A stretch of DNA of 64,000 nt from Pseudoalteromonas sp. MMG007. Lineage in GTDB: Bacteria > Pseudomonadota > Gammaproteobacteria > Enterobacterales > Alteromonadaceae. Under the pieces are notes generated by a model. That model was not told where the DNA came from. It saw nothing but the letters and a program-made list of their open reading frames with translations, and made no database searches. The stretch covers positions 62,001 to 126,000 of the forward strand of contig NZ_JAGJEI010000001.1 in assembly GCF_018100985.1 (NCBI RefSeq), given 5' to 3'. This document shows positions 46,862-56,232 of this stretch, in pieces (within the stretch, counting starts at the first letter, position 1; every line of letters begins with the position of its first letter). The translations under genes and the position numbers were made by a program.

Positions 46862-47539
46862 ATGATAAATTTTCAGCAAGTAAGTAAAACTTACCCTGGC
46901 GGGCACCGTGCACTTGAAAAGGTTAATTTTCATATTAAGCCTGGCGAACTCGCTTTTTTAACGGGCCACAGTGGCGCCGGTAAAAGTACGCTACTTAAGC
47001 TAATTAGTTTAATGGAGCGCCCATCTGCGGGTAACGTGTTTATTAATGGGGTTGATTTGAATAAAGTTAACTCGCGTCAAATTCCTTATGCTCGTCGTGA
47101 TATTGGTATTATTTTTCAAAACCACCGTTTATTAGAGCGCTATACCGTTTTTGATAATGTAGCATTACCTCTAATTATTGAGGGTACACATCATAAGCAA
47201 ATAGCTAAACGAGTGCATGGCGCGCTTGATAAAGTGGGCCTGATAGATAAAATAAAATGTCATCCTTCTATGCTCTCTGGTGGTGAACAGCAGCGAGTAG
47301 GTATTGCCAGAGCTATTGTAAACTCCCCGCCAATATTATTAGCTGATGAACCTACTGGTAATCTCGACCCTGAGCTTTCAATGGAAATATTAAAGTTGTT
47401 CGAAGACTTTAATAAGCACGGTACAACTGTGCTTATTGCTACACATGATCTTGGTTTAGTGTCGCGTATGAAGTACCGAAGCCTAACTTTGAAAGATGGC
47501 CGTATGCTTGAAGATCCGCTTGCTGAGGGAGCATTATGA
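46862..47539 (+). CDS. ftsE: Cell division ATP-binding protein FtsE
   Basis: The ATPase of the FtsEX complex, which activates cell-wall hydrolysis at the septum through EnvC. The 225-residue ABC protein has Walker A GHSGAGKST (36-44), signature LSGGEQQR (about 139-146) and Walker B ILLADEPTGNLD. Its stop overlaps the ftsX start by four bases (ATGA), giving coupled translation. EnvC, its partner through FtsX, is also encoded in this window. Confidence 0.97.
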   Translation: MINFQQVSKTYPGGHRALEKVNFHIKPGELAFLTGHSGAGKSTLLKLISLMERPSAGNVFINGVDLNKVNSRQIPYARRDIGIIFQNHRLLERYTVFDNVALPLIIEGTHHKQIAKRVHGALDKVGLIDKIKCHPSMLSGGEQQRVGIARAIVNSPPILLADEPTGNLDPELSMEILKLFEDFNKHGTTVLIATHDLGLVSRMKYRSLTLKDGRMLEDPLAEGAL

Positions 47540-48522
47540 GTTTACTTTTTAAAGGTCGTCAAAATAGTAACGATAAGCAACAAAAGTCGATATTAGCGGG
47601 TGGATATTTTTTTATACTTAATATATTTCGCCAAGGTGTTCATAGCTTAGGTGAAATGTGGCGTACACCGCTTGCTTCAATGATGACTATTGCTGTACTT
47701 GGGCTGAGCCTAACTTTACCTGCTACACTGTATTTAGTTGTTAAAAACGTACAGCAAGTAAGTAGTGGCTTTGAAGAAGCCAGTGAAATCTCTTTGTTTG
47801 TAAAAGAGAGTATGAGTGAGCAAGAAACACAAACTTTGGTGAAGCGTTTGGCGTTATACCCAGAGGTTGAAAGTATAGAGTTTATTTCAAAACAACAAGC
47901 TCTTACTGAGTTTAAAGATGTTTCTGGCTTTGGGCAGGCTTTAGAATACTTAGACAAGAACCCACTACCAGATGTAGTACTGGTTACGCCAACAAAACGT
48001 AATAGGCAACCAAATGCTGCTAAGGTACTTTTGACAAAGCTTGAGAGCGAACGTGAAGTTGACTTTGGAAAGCTTGATATAGCATGGTTAGAGCGTTTAA
48101 ATGCACTGCTTGATTTACTCAAAGAAAGTGTAATAACTATCGCACTATTATTACTTACCTCAGTGACTCTCATTATTGGCAATACTATCCGCTTGTCGAT
48201 TATGGACAAAAAAGAAGAAATTCAAGTAATGAAACTTGTAGGGGCAACCAATACGTTTATACATGCCCCATTTTTATGGACTGGTATATGGTACGGCGTA
48301 ATAGGCGGTTTATTTGCTTTTATATGTGTTGGATTAATGATGTGGTGGCTTTCGAGTGCTGTGAGTAGCGTTGCAGGCGTATATCAAACAAGCTTTTCAC
48401 TTATTGGCTTATCGCTTAGCGAGCTTGGCTTTTTAGTATTACTTGCCACTAGCTTAGGCTTTATTGGCTCGTACCTATCTGTAAATCGGTATATTAAAGA
48501 AATAGAACCCGACAAAGTATAA
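47536..48522 (+). CDS. ftsX: Cell division protein FtsX
   Basis: The membrane subunit of FtsEX, with a large periplasmic loop that recruits EnvC. The 328-residue protein has a first segment (about 47-70), a periplasmic domain (about 75-190), and three C-terminal segments (about 200-225, 247-270, 295-315). The start ATGA overlaps the ftsE stop. The next gene, rpoH, begins 296 bases downstream, as in E. coli. Confidence 0.96.
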   Translation: MSLLFKGRQNSNDKQQKSILAGGYFFILNIFRQGVHSLGEMWRTPLASMMTIAVLGLSLTLPATLYLVVKNVQQVSSGFEEASEISLFVKESMSEQETQTLVKRLALYPEVESIEFISKQQALTEFKDVSGFGQALEYLDKNPLPDVVLVTPTKRNRQPNAAKVLLTKLESEREVDFGKLDIAWLERLNALLDLLKESVITIALLLLTSVTLIIGNTIRLSIMDKKEEIQVMKLVGATNTFIHAPFLWTGIWYGVIGGLFAFICVGLMMWWLSSAVSSVAGVYQTSFSLIGLSLSELGFLVLLATSLGFIGSYLSVNRYIKEIEPDKV

Positions 48523-48533
48523 ATGAACCAATT

Positions 48534-48562
48534 CAACTTGATACACGTAGAGTATCAAGTTG
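48534..48562. repeat. Perfect 11-bp inverted repeat after ftsX
   Basis: CAACTTGATAC and GTATCAAGTTG flank ACGTAGA, 12 bases past the ftsX stop. There is no T-run, so it is a poor terminator; it could be an RNA hairpin or an operator for the rpoH upstream region. Confidence 0.6.
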
Positions 48563-48724
48563 GATACGCTTTCGGTTTATTAAAACTGTCATATTTATAT
48601 ACTATCCTCCCTTAAAGTAATGAGTTGTAAATAGCGTGTTGCGACGGAGCGAATTGCTTGCAAACCCTTAATTCATCACTTATTCAGTCGCTTGTAGTAG
48701 ACTAAATACATACCAAAAAACTAC

Positions 48725-48753
48725 TTGATTTATACTTTAAAAAAGTTTTAAAT
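48725..48753 (+). promoter_or_regulatory. Predicted rpoH promoter
   Basis: TTGATT (four of six) and TTAAAT (four of six) are 17 bases apart. The predicted RNA start falls at the left edge of the CIRCE repeat at 48759, the usual position of HrcA operators. Other promoters further upstream in the 296-base gap are possible but not clear. Confidence 0.45.
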
Positions 48754-48758
48754 TGGGG

Positions 48759-48785
48759 TTAGCACTCTTAAGTAAAGAGTGCTAA
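48759..48785. promoter_or_regulatory. CIRCE element (HrcA operator) before rpoH
   Basis: TTAGCACTC, nine bases, GAGTGCTAA: an exact match to the CIRCE consensus TTAGCACTC-N9-GAGTGCTAA. It lies 33 bases before the rpoH ATG and just after the predicted promoter. HrcA, the CIRCE repressor, controls chaperone genes in many bacteria. No hrcA gene is in this window, so its presence in the genome is inferred. Confidence 0.85.
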
Positions 48786-48818
48786 GATGGTTTCAAATGT
48801 TTATCACCGAGGTGAAAA

Positions 48819-49682
48819 ATGAGTAAAGATTTATACGCAATGGCACTTACAGTCGGACAACAAAGCGCAAGCATGGATGGTTACCTTCAAGCGGTAAGCA
48901 CTATTCCTATGCTTAAAGTGGAGCAAGAGCAAGAGCTTGCTAAAAAGCTTCAGGAAGAAGGCGATCTTAGCGCTGCAAAACAACTCATTATGTCGCACTT
49001 ACGCTTTGTAGCACATATAGCTAAAAGCTACTCGGGATACGGCTTACCACAAGCTGACCTTATTCAAGAAGGTAATATAGGCCTTATGAAGGCAGTTAAA
49101 CGATTTGACCCTTCAGTAGGTGTACGTTTAGTGTCGTTTGCTGTGCATTGGATTAAAGCCGAAATCCATGAGTTTGTTCTAAAAAACTGGCGTATAGTTA
49201 AAGTTGCTACAACAAAGGCGCAACGCAAATTGTTTTTCAATCTACGTAAAAACAAAAAGCGTTTAGGCTGGTTCAATCAAGCCGAGGTTAGCACTGTTGC
49301 TAGTGAGCTAGGTGTGAGCGAAAAAGAAGTACGTGAAATGGAATCGCGCATGAGCGGCCAAGACATGGGCTTTGATTTAACAGGCGATGACAATGATGAC
49401 GCGCCTACAAGTACTTACTCTCCAGTACAATATTTAACGGATGGTTCTGCTGACTTAGCTGACGATATCGAACAACAGCAGTGGCAAGAACAGTCTCATA
49501 CTCGTTTATTTAGCGCACTTAAAACGCTGGATGAGCGTTCGCAAGACATTGTAAGTGCTCGTTGGTTATCTGACGACAAAGCAACATTACAAGAGCTTGC
49601 TGAAAAATACAGCGTATCGGCTGAGCGTGTTCGCCAGCTAGAGAAAACAGCAATGAAAAAGCTGCAAAGCGCTATGAGCTAA
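48819..49682 (+). CDS. rpoH: RNA polymerase heat-shock sigma factor RpoH (sigma-32)
   Basis: RpoH directs heat-shock transcription. The 287-residue protein (284 in E. coli) carries the RpoH box [18 protein letters not shown] (about 130-147), which distinguishes sigma-32 from RpoD, and a region 4 helix-turn-helix [33 protein letters not shown] precedes the ATG and could pair with the nearby TCACC, a possible local hairpin. The CIRCE operator 33 bases upstream suggests HrcA regulation. Confidence 0.98.
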   Translation: MSKDLYAMALTVGQQSASMDGYLQAVSTIPMLKVEQEQELAKKLQEEGDLSAAKQLIMSHLRFVAHIAKSYSGYGLPQADLIQEGNIGLMKAVKRFDPSVGVRLVSFAVHWIKAEIHEFVLKNWRIVKVATTKAQRKLFFNLRKNKKRLGWFNQAEVSTVASELGVSEKEVREMESRMSGQDMGFDLTGDDNDDAPTSTYSPVQYLTDGSADLADDIEQQQWQEQSHTRLFSALKTLDERSQDIVSARWLSDDKATLQELAEKYSVSAERVRQLEKTAMKKLQSAMS

Positions 49683-49705
49683 TAGCTCTAAAGAATGAAA
49701 TTGAC

Positions 49706-49736
49706 AAAGCCCTGCATGAAAATGCGGGGCTTTTTG
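49706..49736 (+). terminator. Terminator after rpoH
   Basis: AAAGCCCTGCAT and ATGCGGGGCTTT form a 12-bp stem with one mismatch around GAAA, followed by TTGCTTT. The remaining gap to 49912 has no ORF; a hairpin AAGTGCT-N8-AGCACTT (49903-49924) spans the stop of the minus-strand yibQ gene. Confidence 0.85.
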
Positions 49737-49912
49737 CTTTATAGCTATCAATTTTCAATTAGAAGCTGTTTGATGACAAATAACAGCGAATATATATTTT
49801 TAAGTGGGTAAACTTATAGTATATAAAGTCAATACTATTACCAGAGGCGCTAAGTTATTCTATAAATTAGTTCTTTTTGGCTGACATACAGGTGGCTTTT
49901 TTAAAGTGCTTA

Positions 49913-50674
49913 TTATCGAGCACTTATTCCTTTGCTCTCAGCTTGCGCTAACTGTATATATTTTTTTTCTACTAATTGCGACACGGGCACAAGTTCAAAC
50001 CCTTGCTCTGTTAACTGCGGTAATGCCTGGCGTAAAAACTTAATTGTTTCTGGGTAGGGGTGGGCAATTGCAATTGCAAATTTGTGTTTTGTAGCTTTGT
50101 GCTTTAATTCATCAAGCCTAAATTGCAATTGCTCGGGCGTTGTTATGTTGTCTAAAAATACGTGACGGCCAATATTCTCTACACCTAAAAAGTTTGCAGC
50201 ATTTTGTGCTTGGCTTAAATCAGTGGTGCGACTATCTAAAAAGTATAAGTGACGCTTTTTAAGCACTTCCATGGTCCACTTCATGGCTTGGCTTTTTTGT
50301 GTAAGTGCTGAACCCATGTGATTATTAACGCCTTTAACTTGTGGCAAGCTGGCTAGTGCAGTTCCTAAAGTTTGTTGTAATTGTTCTTTATTCATATTTA
50401 GAGTTAATGCGCCTGGGCCAAGCTTTTTGCCGTTAAGTGCTTGCATAGGAACGTGTAACAGCAGTTCTTTATTTGACTGACTCGCAAGCGTTGCAAAAAT
50501 TTGAGAATAAGGTGTGTGAGGCAAAATTGAATACGTCAATTGCCCAGGTAAGGAAAGGAATTCTAAGTCCCGTTGATGATAACCTATGTCATCTATCACT
50601 ATTGCTATTTGCTTGGCGCTGACGCTTGTGCAGGCTAAGCAAATAAACAGTATTAGCCATTTTATTATTTTCAC
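49913..50674 (-). CDS. yibQ: Divergent polysaccharide deacetylase family protein, YibQ type
   Basis: A 253-residue exported protein with a signal peptide (1-20, ending VSA-K). The first strand AIVIDDIGYHQRDLEF carries the Asp pair of the NodB-like fold, and later DSRTTD and AHPYPETIKFL are the family blocks. It is encoded last in the gpmI-envC-ctp-yibQ run. The substrate is unknown. The start is GTG and no good ATG exists; ribosome binding looks weak. Confidence 0.88.
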   Translation of the reverse strand: MKIIKWLILFICLACTSVSAKQIAIVIDDIGYHQRDLEFLSLPGQLTYSILPHTPYSQIFATLASQSNKELLLHVPMQALNGKKLGPGALTLNMNKEQLQQTLGTALASLPQVKGVNNHMGSALTQKSQAMKWTMEVLKKRHLYFLDSRTTDLSQAQNAANFLGVENIGRHVFLDNITTPEQLQFRLDELKHKATKHKFAIAIAHPYPETIKFLRQALPQLTEQGFELVPVSQLVEKKYIQLAQAESKGISAR

Positions 50675-50731
50675 GTTTATGGTTTTTATTATCTTTTTTA
50701 AATCTCAATAGGTTGCTTTAAATAAAGTAGT

Positions 50732-51997
50732 TTATTGCATACTGAGTAATTGTTTTGCTTTAACTAATTGTAGATCGGCTAAGTTACCCGTGAGTAATTG
50801 CGCATTACTATTAGTTTGCTCATTTTTTATTATAACGGCTTTATTAGTTTGTGAAAGACCTGTTTGATTAATCACCACATCTGGTGTTATTCCTATTCCA
50901 TCAATAGAATAACCAAGGGGTGTATAGTATTTAGCTGTGGTGAGTTTAAGTGCTGTGTTGCCATTGCCTAAAGGGATTAACGATTGCACAGAACCTTTAC
51001 CAAATGACTGGCTGCCCACAATAGTAGCTCTTTTGTTGTCTTTAAGTGCAGCCGCGAGTATTTCGGCAGCTGAGGCTGAGTTTTCATTAATAAGTACAAC
51101 AATAGGCGCGCCTTTTAAAATATCACCTCGTTTAGCGTAAAAGGCTTGGTTAGCATCGTAAAAGCGTCCTTTTGTAGTAACAATAGTCCCACTTTGTAAA
51201 AACAGGTCAGATACTGCAACCGCACTTTTTAATGTACCGCCTGGATTATCACGCAAATCAATTACTAAGCCTTTAAGCGGGGAGCCAAAGTGACGCTGTA
51301 AAGCCGCAACCTGTAAGGCCACCTCATGTAAAGTATGATTAGAAAAGTTATTAATAGCTAAATAGCCAGTGCCTGAGTTTAAAAGCTCGCTAGTTGCGCT
51401 TTCTAGATTTATTTCACGGCGTGTGACATGAAAGGTAATTAACTCTTTTGTGTTATCGCGCTTTATAGTTAGGTCTATATTTGCGAATTCACTTTCGCGT
51501 ATTAACGTTGCCACTTCGTCGATCGTACGGTTATGTGCGCTGTTATTATTTACGCTTATTACTTTATCGCCAGGTAAAACTCCCGCTATTTTGGCAGGTG
51601 AGTTATCGACTACGTCAACAATAGTCATTATTTCATTAACACTTTTAACTTCAATACCAATACCGGTGTAGCGGCCATTTGTATTGTCAAATAATGACGT
51701 AAGTTCATGCTCATCTAAATATTTAGAGTAGGGGTCGAGTTTTGAATACAAACGTTCAAATTGTTTGTTGTTATAGTTGATATGGTCGCTATTTTGTAGC
51801 GCTAAATCATCTACGTAGTAGGCGTGTATATTAAAGAGGATTTCATCTATTTGTCTGCTTTTAAGCTTTTTTATAGAGCTTGCGTATACGTGAGCATTAA
51901 AAGCTAATAAGGTAAGTAATATGACCAAACACAGGCCTTTTAAAAAGCCTGTGTTTTTTTTAATCGCTGTATTTGATGCGTTTTTTTTGGTTGTCAT
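50732..51997 (-). CDS. Carboxy-terminal processing protease (S41 family)
   Basis: A 421-residue exported or membrane-anchored protease with an N-terminal hydrophobic segment (19-39), a PDZ domain (about 95-180) and an S41 catalytic domain (about 190-380). The catalytic Ser lies in NENSASAAEILA and Lys in SFGKGSVQSL. It follows envC after 35 bases. In this cluster it probably processes periplasmic proteins; envelope-protein turnover is the family role, the substrate here unknown. Confidence 0.92.
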   Translation of the reverse strand: MTTKKNASNTAIKKNTGFLKGLCLVILLTLLAFNAHVYASSIKKLKSRQIDEILFNIHAYYVDDLALQNSDHINYNNKQFERLYSKLDPYSKYLDEHELTSLFDNTNGRYTGIGIEVKSVNEIMTIVDVVDNSPAKIAGVLPGDKVISVNNNSAHNRTIDEVATLIRESEFANIDLTIKRDNTKELITFHVTRREINLESATSELLNSGTGYLAINNFSNHTLHEVALQVAALQRHFGSPLKGLVIDLRDNPGGTLKSAVAVSDLFLQSGTIVTTKGRFYDANQAFYAKRGDILKGAPIVVLINENSASAAEILAAALKDNKRATIVGSQSFGKGSVQSLIPLGNGNTALKLTTAKYYTPLGYSIDGIGITPDVVINQTGLSQTNKAVIIKNEQTNSNAQLLTGNLADLQLVKAKQLLSMQ

Positions 51998-52032
51998 CAG
52001 CTGCTCCTAATGCGGTGCAGCGGTTTATTCAA

Positions 52033-53172
52033 TTAAATGCGTCTGCACCATTTTACAGGATTTACTGCGCGTCCTTTGTGGCGTATTTCAAAGTATAGAC
52101 CAGAACTTGCCTGTCCGCCGCTTTGGCCCACTAATGCTAATGTTTCGCCTTCGCGTACCATATCGCCAACATCGCGTAATAGCGTTTGAGCATGGCCGTA
52201 TAGACTCATAAATCCTTCGCCATGGTCAACTACAATCACCCAGCCAAAACCTTTTAACCAATCAGCAAATACCACTTGGCCATTTTGAATACTGTTTACG
52301 TTTGTGCCTTCTTTAGCGCCAATTAGCACGCCTTTCCAGTCAATGCCGCCATGTTTTCGCTGACCAAATGTATGCTCTAGTTTACCCTTACTTGGCCAAG
52401 GTAACTTACCTTTACTTTTGTTAAGCCCGATAAGCTCTATTTTTTGATTTTTTTCTTGCTCTAACTCTTCAATCGTAGTGATCAGCGTTTGCTGGTTCTC
52501 TTTTAAATAGCTAATTGAGTTTTTTGTACCTGTGAGCTGTGCTTGTAGGTTTTTTAGATTGGTTTGTCGCTCGCTTTGAGCATTTACTAATGCGGTTTGA
52601 CGTCTTTTTTGTTCTTCATATAAAAGCTCTAATTTTTGTTGTGTTTTAACAAGCTCTTGTTGGTTTTGTGCTATTTGCTGTTGAAGCTGCTTTAGCTCTT
52701 CAATTTGTTCAATACGGGCTTTATTCAAATAATTATAATAACTAAGTGTACGCTCAAATTTAGCGGTGTCTTCTTGGTTTAGCAACATTTTAGAGTAGCC
52801 ATCGCCACCGGCCATATAAGCACTTTTTAATTGTGCGGCTAATACATTTTGAAATTCTGCATGTTGTTTGTCGAGTTCATCAGCTTTATTTTGTAATTGC
52901 TTTTGCTGTGTTTTGGTTTCTGTTACGGATTGTTCAGCCATGTTGAGTGCTTTTGCATTTTTAGCTATATCAAGTTCATGGCTTTTGAGTTTTTTTTGTA
53001 ATGAGGCTATTTTTTTTCTTTGTGCGTTATATTCAGCTTGGCTTTGCTGAAGTGCATTTTGTACTTCTGATAAGTCTTTTTTAGTACGCTCTTCATTAGC
53101 AACTGCATAAGCAGTTACTAATGAAGTAAGTATTAATCCGCACTGTATTAACCGGTTAACACATCTATTCAT
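52033..53172 (-). CDS. envC: Murein hydrolase activator EnvC
   Basis: EnvC activates the amidases AmiA/AmiB at the septum and is itself switched by FtsEX. The 379-residue protein has a signal (1-25), a long coiled coil (about 28-245) and a C-terminal LytM domain (about 260-379). HGGID keeps one zinc ligand, but the final HxH of active LytM enzymes is replaced in GLYFEIRHKG, as in E. coli EnvC, so it is an activator not a hydrolase. gpmI lies three bases upstream of its start. ftsEX is also in this window. Confidence 0.94.
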   Translation of the reverse strand: MNRCVNRLIQCGLILTSLVTAYAVANEERTKKDLSEVQNALQQSQAEYNAQRKKIASLQKKLKSHELDIAKNAKALNMAEQSVTETKTQQKQLQNKADELDKQHAEFQNVLAAQLKSAYMAGGDGYSKMLLNQEDTAKFERTLSYYNYLNKARIEQIEELKQLQQQIAQNQQELVKTQQKLELLYEEQKRRQTALVNAQSERQTNLKNLQAQLTGTKNSISYLKENQQTLITTIEELEQEKNQKIELIGLNKSKGKLPWPSKGKLEHTFGQRKHGGIDWKGVLIGAKEGTNVNSIQNGQVVFADWLKGFGWVIVVDHGEGFMSLYGHAQTLLRDVGDMVREGETLALVGQSGGQASSGLYFEIRHKGRAVNPVKWCRRI

Positions 53173-53175
53173 GTG

Positions 53176-54720
53176 CTATTTCAACATCATAATAGGTGTG
53201 CCAGTCATTTCGTCAGGCTGCTCCATGCCCATTAAGTGAAGCATTGTTGGTGCTACATCGCTTAATGCTTTACCTTGCATAGGCTCAGCGTCGCGGCCTA
53301 CGTAAATAAATGGAACTGGCTCGCTAGTATGAGCTGTATGGGCTTGGCCTGTTTTAAGGTTAGCCATTTGCTCAGCGTTACCATGATCGGCAGTAATTAA
53401 TGCTTCACCACCAAACTCTTCTAATGCATCAACAACTCGACCGATACAGGTATCTACGGCTTCACAGGCTTTAACAGCAGCTTCAAACACACCAGAGTGA
53501 CCTACCATGTCGCCATTAGGGTAGTTACAAATAATAGCGTCGTATTTTCCACTTTTAATTGCTTCTACGAGCTTATCTGTAAGCATTTCTGAATTCATTT
53601 CAGGTTGTAGATCGTAAGTTGCTACCTGTGGTGAAGGAATTAGCTCACGTGTTTCGCCTTTAAATTCATCTTCGCGACCACCACTAAAGAAAAACGTAAC
53701 GTGCGCGTATTTTTCTGTTTCAGAAATACGTAGCTGCGTTTTGTCATTTTTTTCTAGCCATTCACCTAACACATTTACAAGTGCTGACGAGCCAAAAGCA
53801 ACAGGTGCATCAATATCGGCTGCGTATTCTGTCATCATTACAAAAGCGCTAAGTTTTGGAGATTTTTTCTTGGCGAAACCGTCAAATTCAGGCTCAACGA
53901 ATGCACGCGTTATTTCACGGGCTCTGTCGGCTCTAAAGTTAGCAAAAATAACAGTATCGCCATCGTTAATTGCCGCAGGCTCGGTACCTGCTGGAGTAAT
54001 TGTTGTAGCGGCTACAAACTCATCATTTTCGTCGCGCTCGTATGCGGCATTAAGTGCATCTACGCCGTTATCAAAATTAAAATCGCCTTGCGCGAGAGTC
54101 ATTACGTCATATGCTTTTTCTACTCGGTTCCAGCGGTTGTCTCTGTCCATTGCATAATAACGCCCTACAAGTGAGGCTAAGCGACCGCATTTAAGTTCGC
54201 TAAACAATGCTTCAATACGTTCAATTGATGCTTTAGCGCTGCGCGGTGGTGTATCACGACCATCTAAAAAGCCGTGGAAGTAAACTTCTTTCGCGCCGCG
54301 TTTTGCTGCAAGTTTAATGCTGGCAACAATATGATCTTCATGGCTATGAACGCCACCTGGGCTCAATAGGCCCATAATATGAACCGCTTTTCCTGCATTT
54401 ACTGCTTTATCTATGTTTTCAACTAATGCGGGTGTTGAGTCAAACTCACCATCGTCAATCGCTTTAGTAATACGAGTAAAGTCTTGATAAACTATTCGAC
54501 CGGCGCCTAAATTAACGTGGCCCACTTCTGAATTACCCATTTGCCCGTCAGGAAGACCAACATCTAAACCCGAAGCTGATATTAATGTGTGTGGACGAGT
54601 TGCCCATAATTCGTCTAATACCGGTGTGTTTGCTGCAAGAATAGCGTTACTTTGTTCATCTTCGCGGTATCCCCAGCCGTCTAAAATCATTAATACCAGT
54701 GGTTTTTTATGCTCTGTCAT
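53176..54720 (-). CDS. gpmI: 2,3-bisphosphoglycerate-independent phosphoglycerate mutase
   Basis: GpmI interconverts 3- and 2-phosphoglycerate without a bisphosphoglycerate cofactor, using manganese. The 514-residue protein (514 in E. coli) has [14 protein letters not shown], the phospho-Ser motif [15 protein letters not shown] (about 61-75), and [19 protein letters not shown] near the C-terminal metal site. It starts the gpmI-envC-ctp-yibQ run and is divergent from the yibN-grxC-secB-gpsA genes, with a 266-base shared region. Confidence 0.97.
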   Translation of the reverse strand: MTEHKKPLVLMILDGWGYREDEQSNAILAANTPVLDELWATRPHTLISASGLDVGLPDGQMGNSEVGHVNLGAGRIVYQDFTRITKAIDDGEFDSTPALVENIDKAVNAGKAVHIMGLLSPGGVHSHEDHIVASIKLAAKRGAKEVYFHGFLDGRDTPPRSAKASIERIEALFSELKCGRLASLVGRYYAMDRDNRWNRVEKAYDVMTLAQGDFNFDNGVDALNAAYERDENDEFVAATTITPAGTEPAAINDGDTVIFANFRADRAREITRAFVEPEFDGFAKKKSPKLSAFVMMTEYAADIDAPVAFGSSALVNVLGEWLEKNDKTQLRISETEKYAHVTFFFSGGREDEFKGETRELIPSPQVATYDLQPEMNSEMLTDKLVEAIKSGKYDAIICNYPNGDMVGHSGVFEAAVKACEAVDTCIGRVVDALEEFGGEALITADHGNAEQMANLKTGQAHTAHTSEPVPFIYVGRDAEPMQGKALSDVAPTMLHLMGMEQPDEMTGTPIMMLK

Positions 54721-54986
54721 AATAGCTCCTGAAAATTAGCACCTGTTGATGGGTACTGAGTAGCGAAAGGGTTATCTGGTTAGTTTTAGCATACCGTGTT
54801 TTAGCGATAGGATCAGCACTGAAAACAAGATATTAAATTTTTATCTACTATTTAATATGGGGGGCTTTATCGTTTTTTAAACTGTGCCAAACTCGCATTT
54901 TAACTTGGTTTGGGTATACTTGCGGGGCTAAAAAGCAAAACACCTAAAAAATTAGGTTTAGAACATAATTTCATAGTGGAAGTAGA

Positions 54987-55418
54987 ATGGATCAATATAT
55001 TGAATTTATTACAAATCATCCCGTTTTAAGCCTTGCTTGGGTTGGTCTTGTTTTTCTTATTGTAAGCGGTTTGATTAAAAGTAAATTTTCAGCAATCCGT
55101 CAAATTAACCCTCAACAGCTTACGCTTTTAATTAATCGTGAAGACGGTAAAGTTGTTGATATTCGCGCTCAAAAAGAGTTTTCGGCAGGCCATATTGCTA
55201 ACTCTGTGCACTTGAGCCCTGAAAAAGCGAAACAATCTGACTTTTCAAGCCTTGAAAAGTACAAGAGCAAACCCATTATATTGGTATGTACCACAGGTAT
55301 GACTGCCCAAGGTACTGCAACTGCGATGCATAAAGCTGGTTTTGAAGAGGTTTATGTATTGGCAAGCGGTATGGGTGCGTGGCAATCAGCGAGCCTACCA
55401 ACTACAACAGGTCGCTAA
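54987..55418 (+). CDS. yibN: Rhodanese-domain membrane protein, YibN type
   Basis: A 143-residue protein with one N-terminal membrane segment (about 12-30) and a rhodanese domain (about 40-135). The active-site Cys is at CTTGMTAQGTA (about 110). Rhodaneses transfer sulfur; the physiological acceptor is unknown. It stands first in the yibN-grxC-secB-gpsA group, the E. coli order. Confidence 0.92.
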   Translation: MDQYIEFITNHPVLSLAWVGLVFLIVSGLIKSKFSAIRQINPQQLTLLINREDGKVVDIRAQKEFSAGHIANSVHLSPEKAKQSDFSSLEKYKSKPIILVCTTGMTAQGTATAMHKAGFEEVYVLASGMGAWQSASLPTTTGR

Positions 55419-55449
55419 TCATTTTAGCTAGACCGATAGAGGATTTATT

Positions 55450-55707
55450 ATGAGTAATGTTGTTTTATACACCAAAGCGTATTGTCCATTTTGTCAGCGC
55501 GCTCTTTCGCTTTTAAATAGCAAAGGCGTGGAATATACAAATATTGATATTGGTGTACAGCCTGAACTTCGCGATGAAATGATCGCCAAAGCAGGTGGTG
55601 CAAGCACAGTACCGCAAATTTTTATTAATGATGAACATATCGGTGGCTGCGACGACATGATGGCAATAGAAGCGCAAGGTAAACTTGACGCTAAGCTAAA
55701 CGCTTAA
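55450..55707 (+). CDS. grxC: Glutaredoxin 3
   Basis: An 85-residue thiol oxidoreductase with the active site CPFC (12-15) and the glutathione-binding TVPQIFINDEHIGGCDD. Length matches E. coli Grx3 (83). GAGG lies a few bases upstream of the ATG. It is followed after 36 bases by secB. Confidence 0.96.
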   Translation: MSNVVLYTKAYCPFCQRALSLLNSKGVEYTNIDIGVQPELRDEMIAKAGGASTVPQIFINDEHIGGCDDMMAIEAQGKLDAKLNA

Positions 55708-55743
55708 ACTTAAATTATAATAACGAACAAGTTAGGAAAAACA

Positions 55744-56229
55744 ATGAACGAAGAAACTCAAAACGCAGCAGCTGCAGAAGCCGGCGCACAATTTACTATT
55801 CAACGCATTTACACTAAAGATGTATCGTTTGAGACGCCAAACTCACCGGCTATTTTTCAAAAAGAATGGGCGCCTGAGGTTAAGCTAGACTTAGACACTC
55901 GCTCTAACAAGTTAGATGAAGGCGTGTTTGAAGTTGTTTTAGCACTAACTGTAACAGCATCTATTGGCGAAGAAACTGCGTTTTTATGTGAAATTCAGCA
56001 AGCGGGTATTTTTACTATTGCTGAGGTTGAAGAAGTGCAACTTGCACACATGCTAGGTGCATTTTGTCCTAACGTGTTATTCCCGTATGCTCGTGAAGCG
56101 GTATCAAATTTAGTTAATCGCGGTACTTTCCCACAGCTTAATCTTGCGCCAGTTAATTTTGACGCATTGTTTGCACAATACATGCAACAACGTACTGCGC
56201 AAACAGGCCAGGTTACAGCAGACGCATAA
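55744..56229 (+). CDS. secB: Protein export chaperone SecB
   Basis: SecB keeps precursor proteins unfolded and delivers them to SecA. The 161-residue protein (155 in E. coli) has the family core [19 protein letters not shown] and [50 protein letters not shown] precedes the ATG. gpsA starts three bases after its stop. Confidence 0.97.
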   Translation: MNEETQNAAAAEAGAQFTIQRIYTKDVSFETPNSPAIFQKEWAPEVKLDLDTRSNKLDEGVFEVVLALTVTASIGEETAFLCEIQQAGIFTIAEVEEVQLAHMLGAFCPNVLFPYAREAVSNLVNRGTFPQLNLAPVNFDALFAQYMQQRTAQTGQVTADA

Positions 56230-56232
56230 CCT

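Noticed and set aside
48534..48562. Terminator after ftsX
   Set aside because: The stem is perfect but no T-run follows on either strand, so it is listed only as an inverted repeat.
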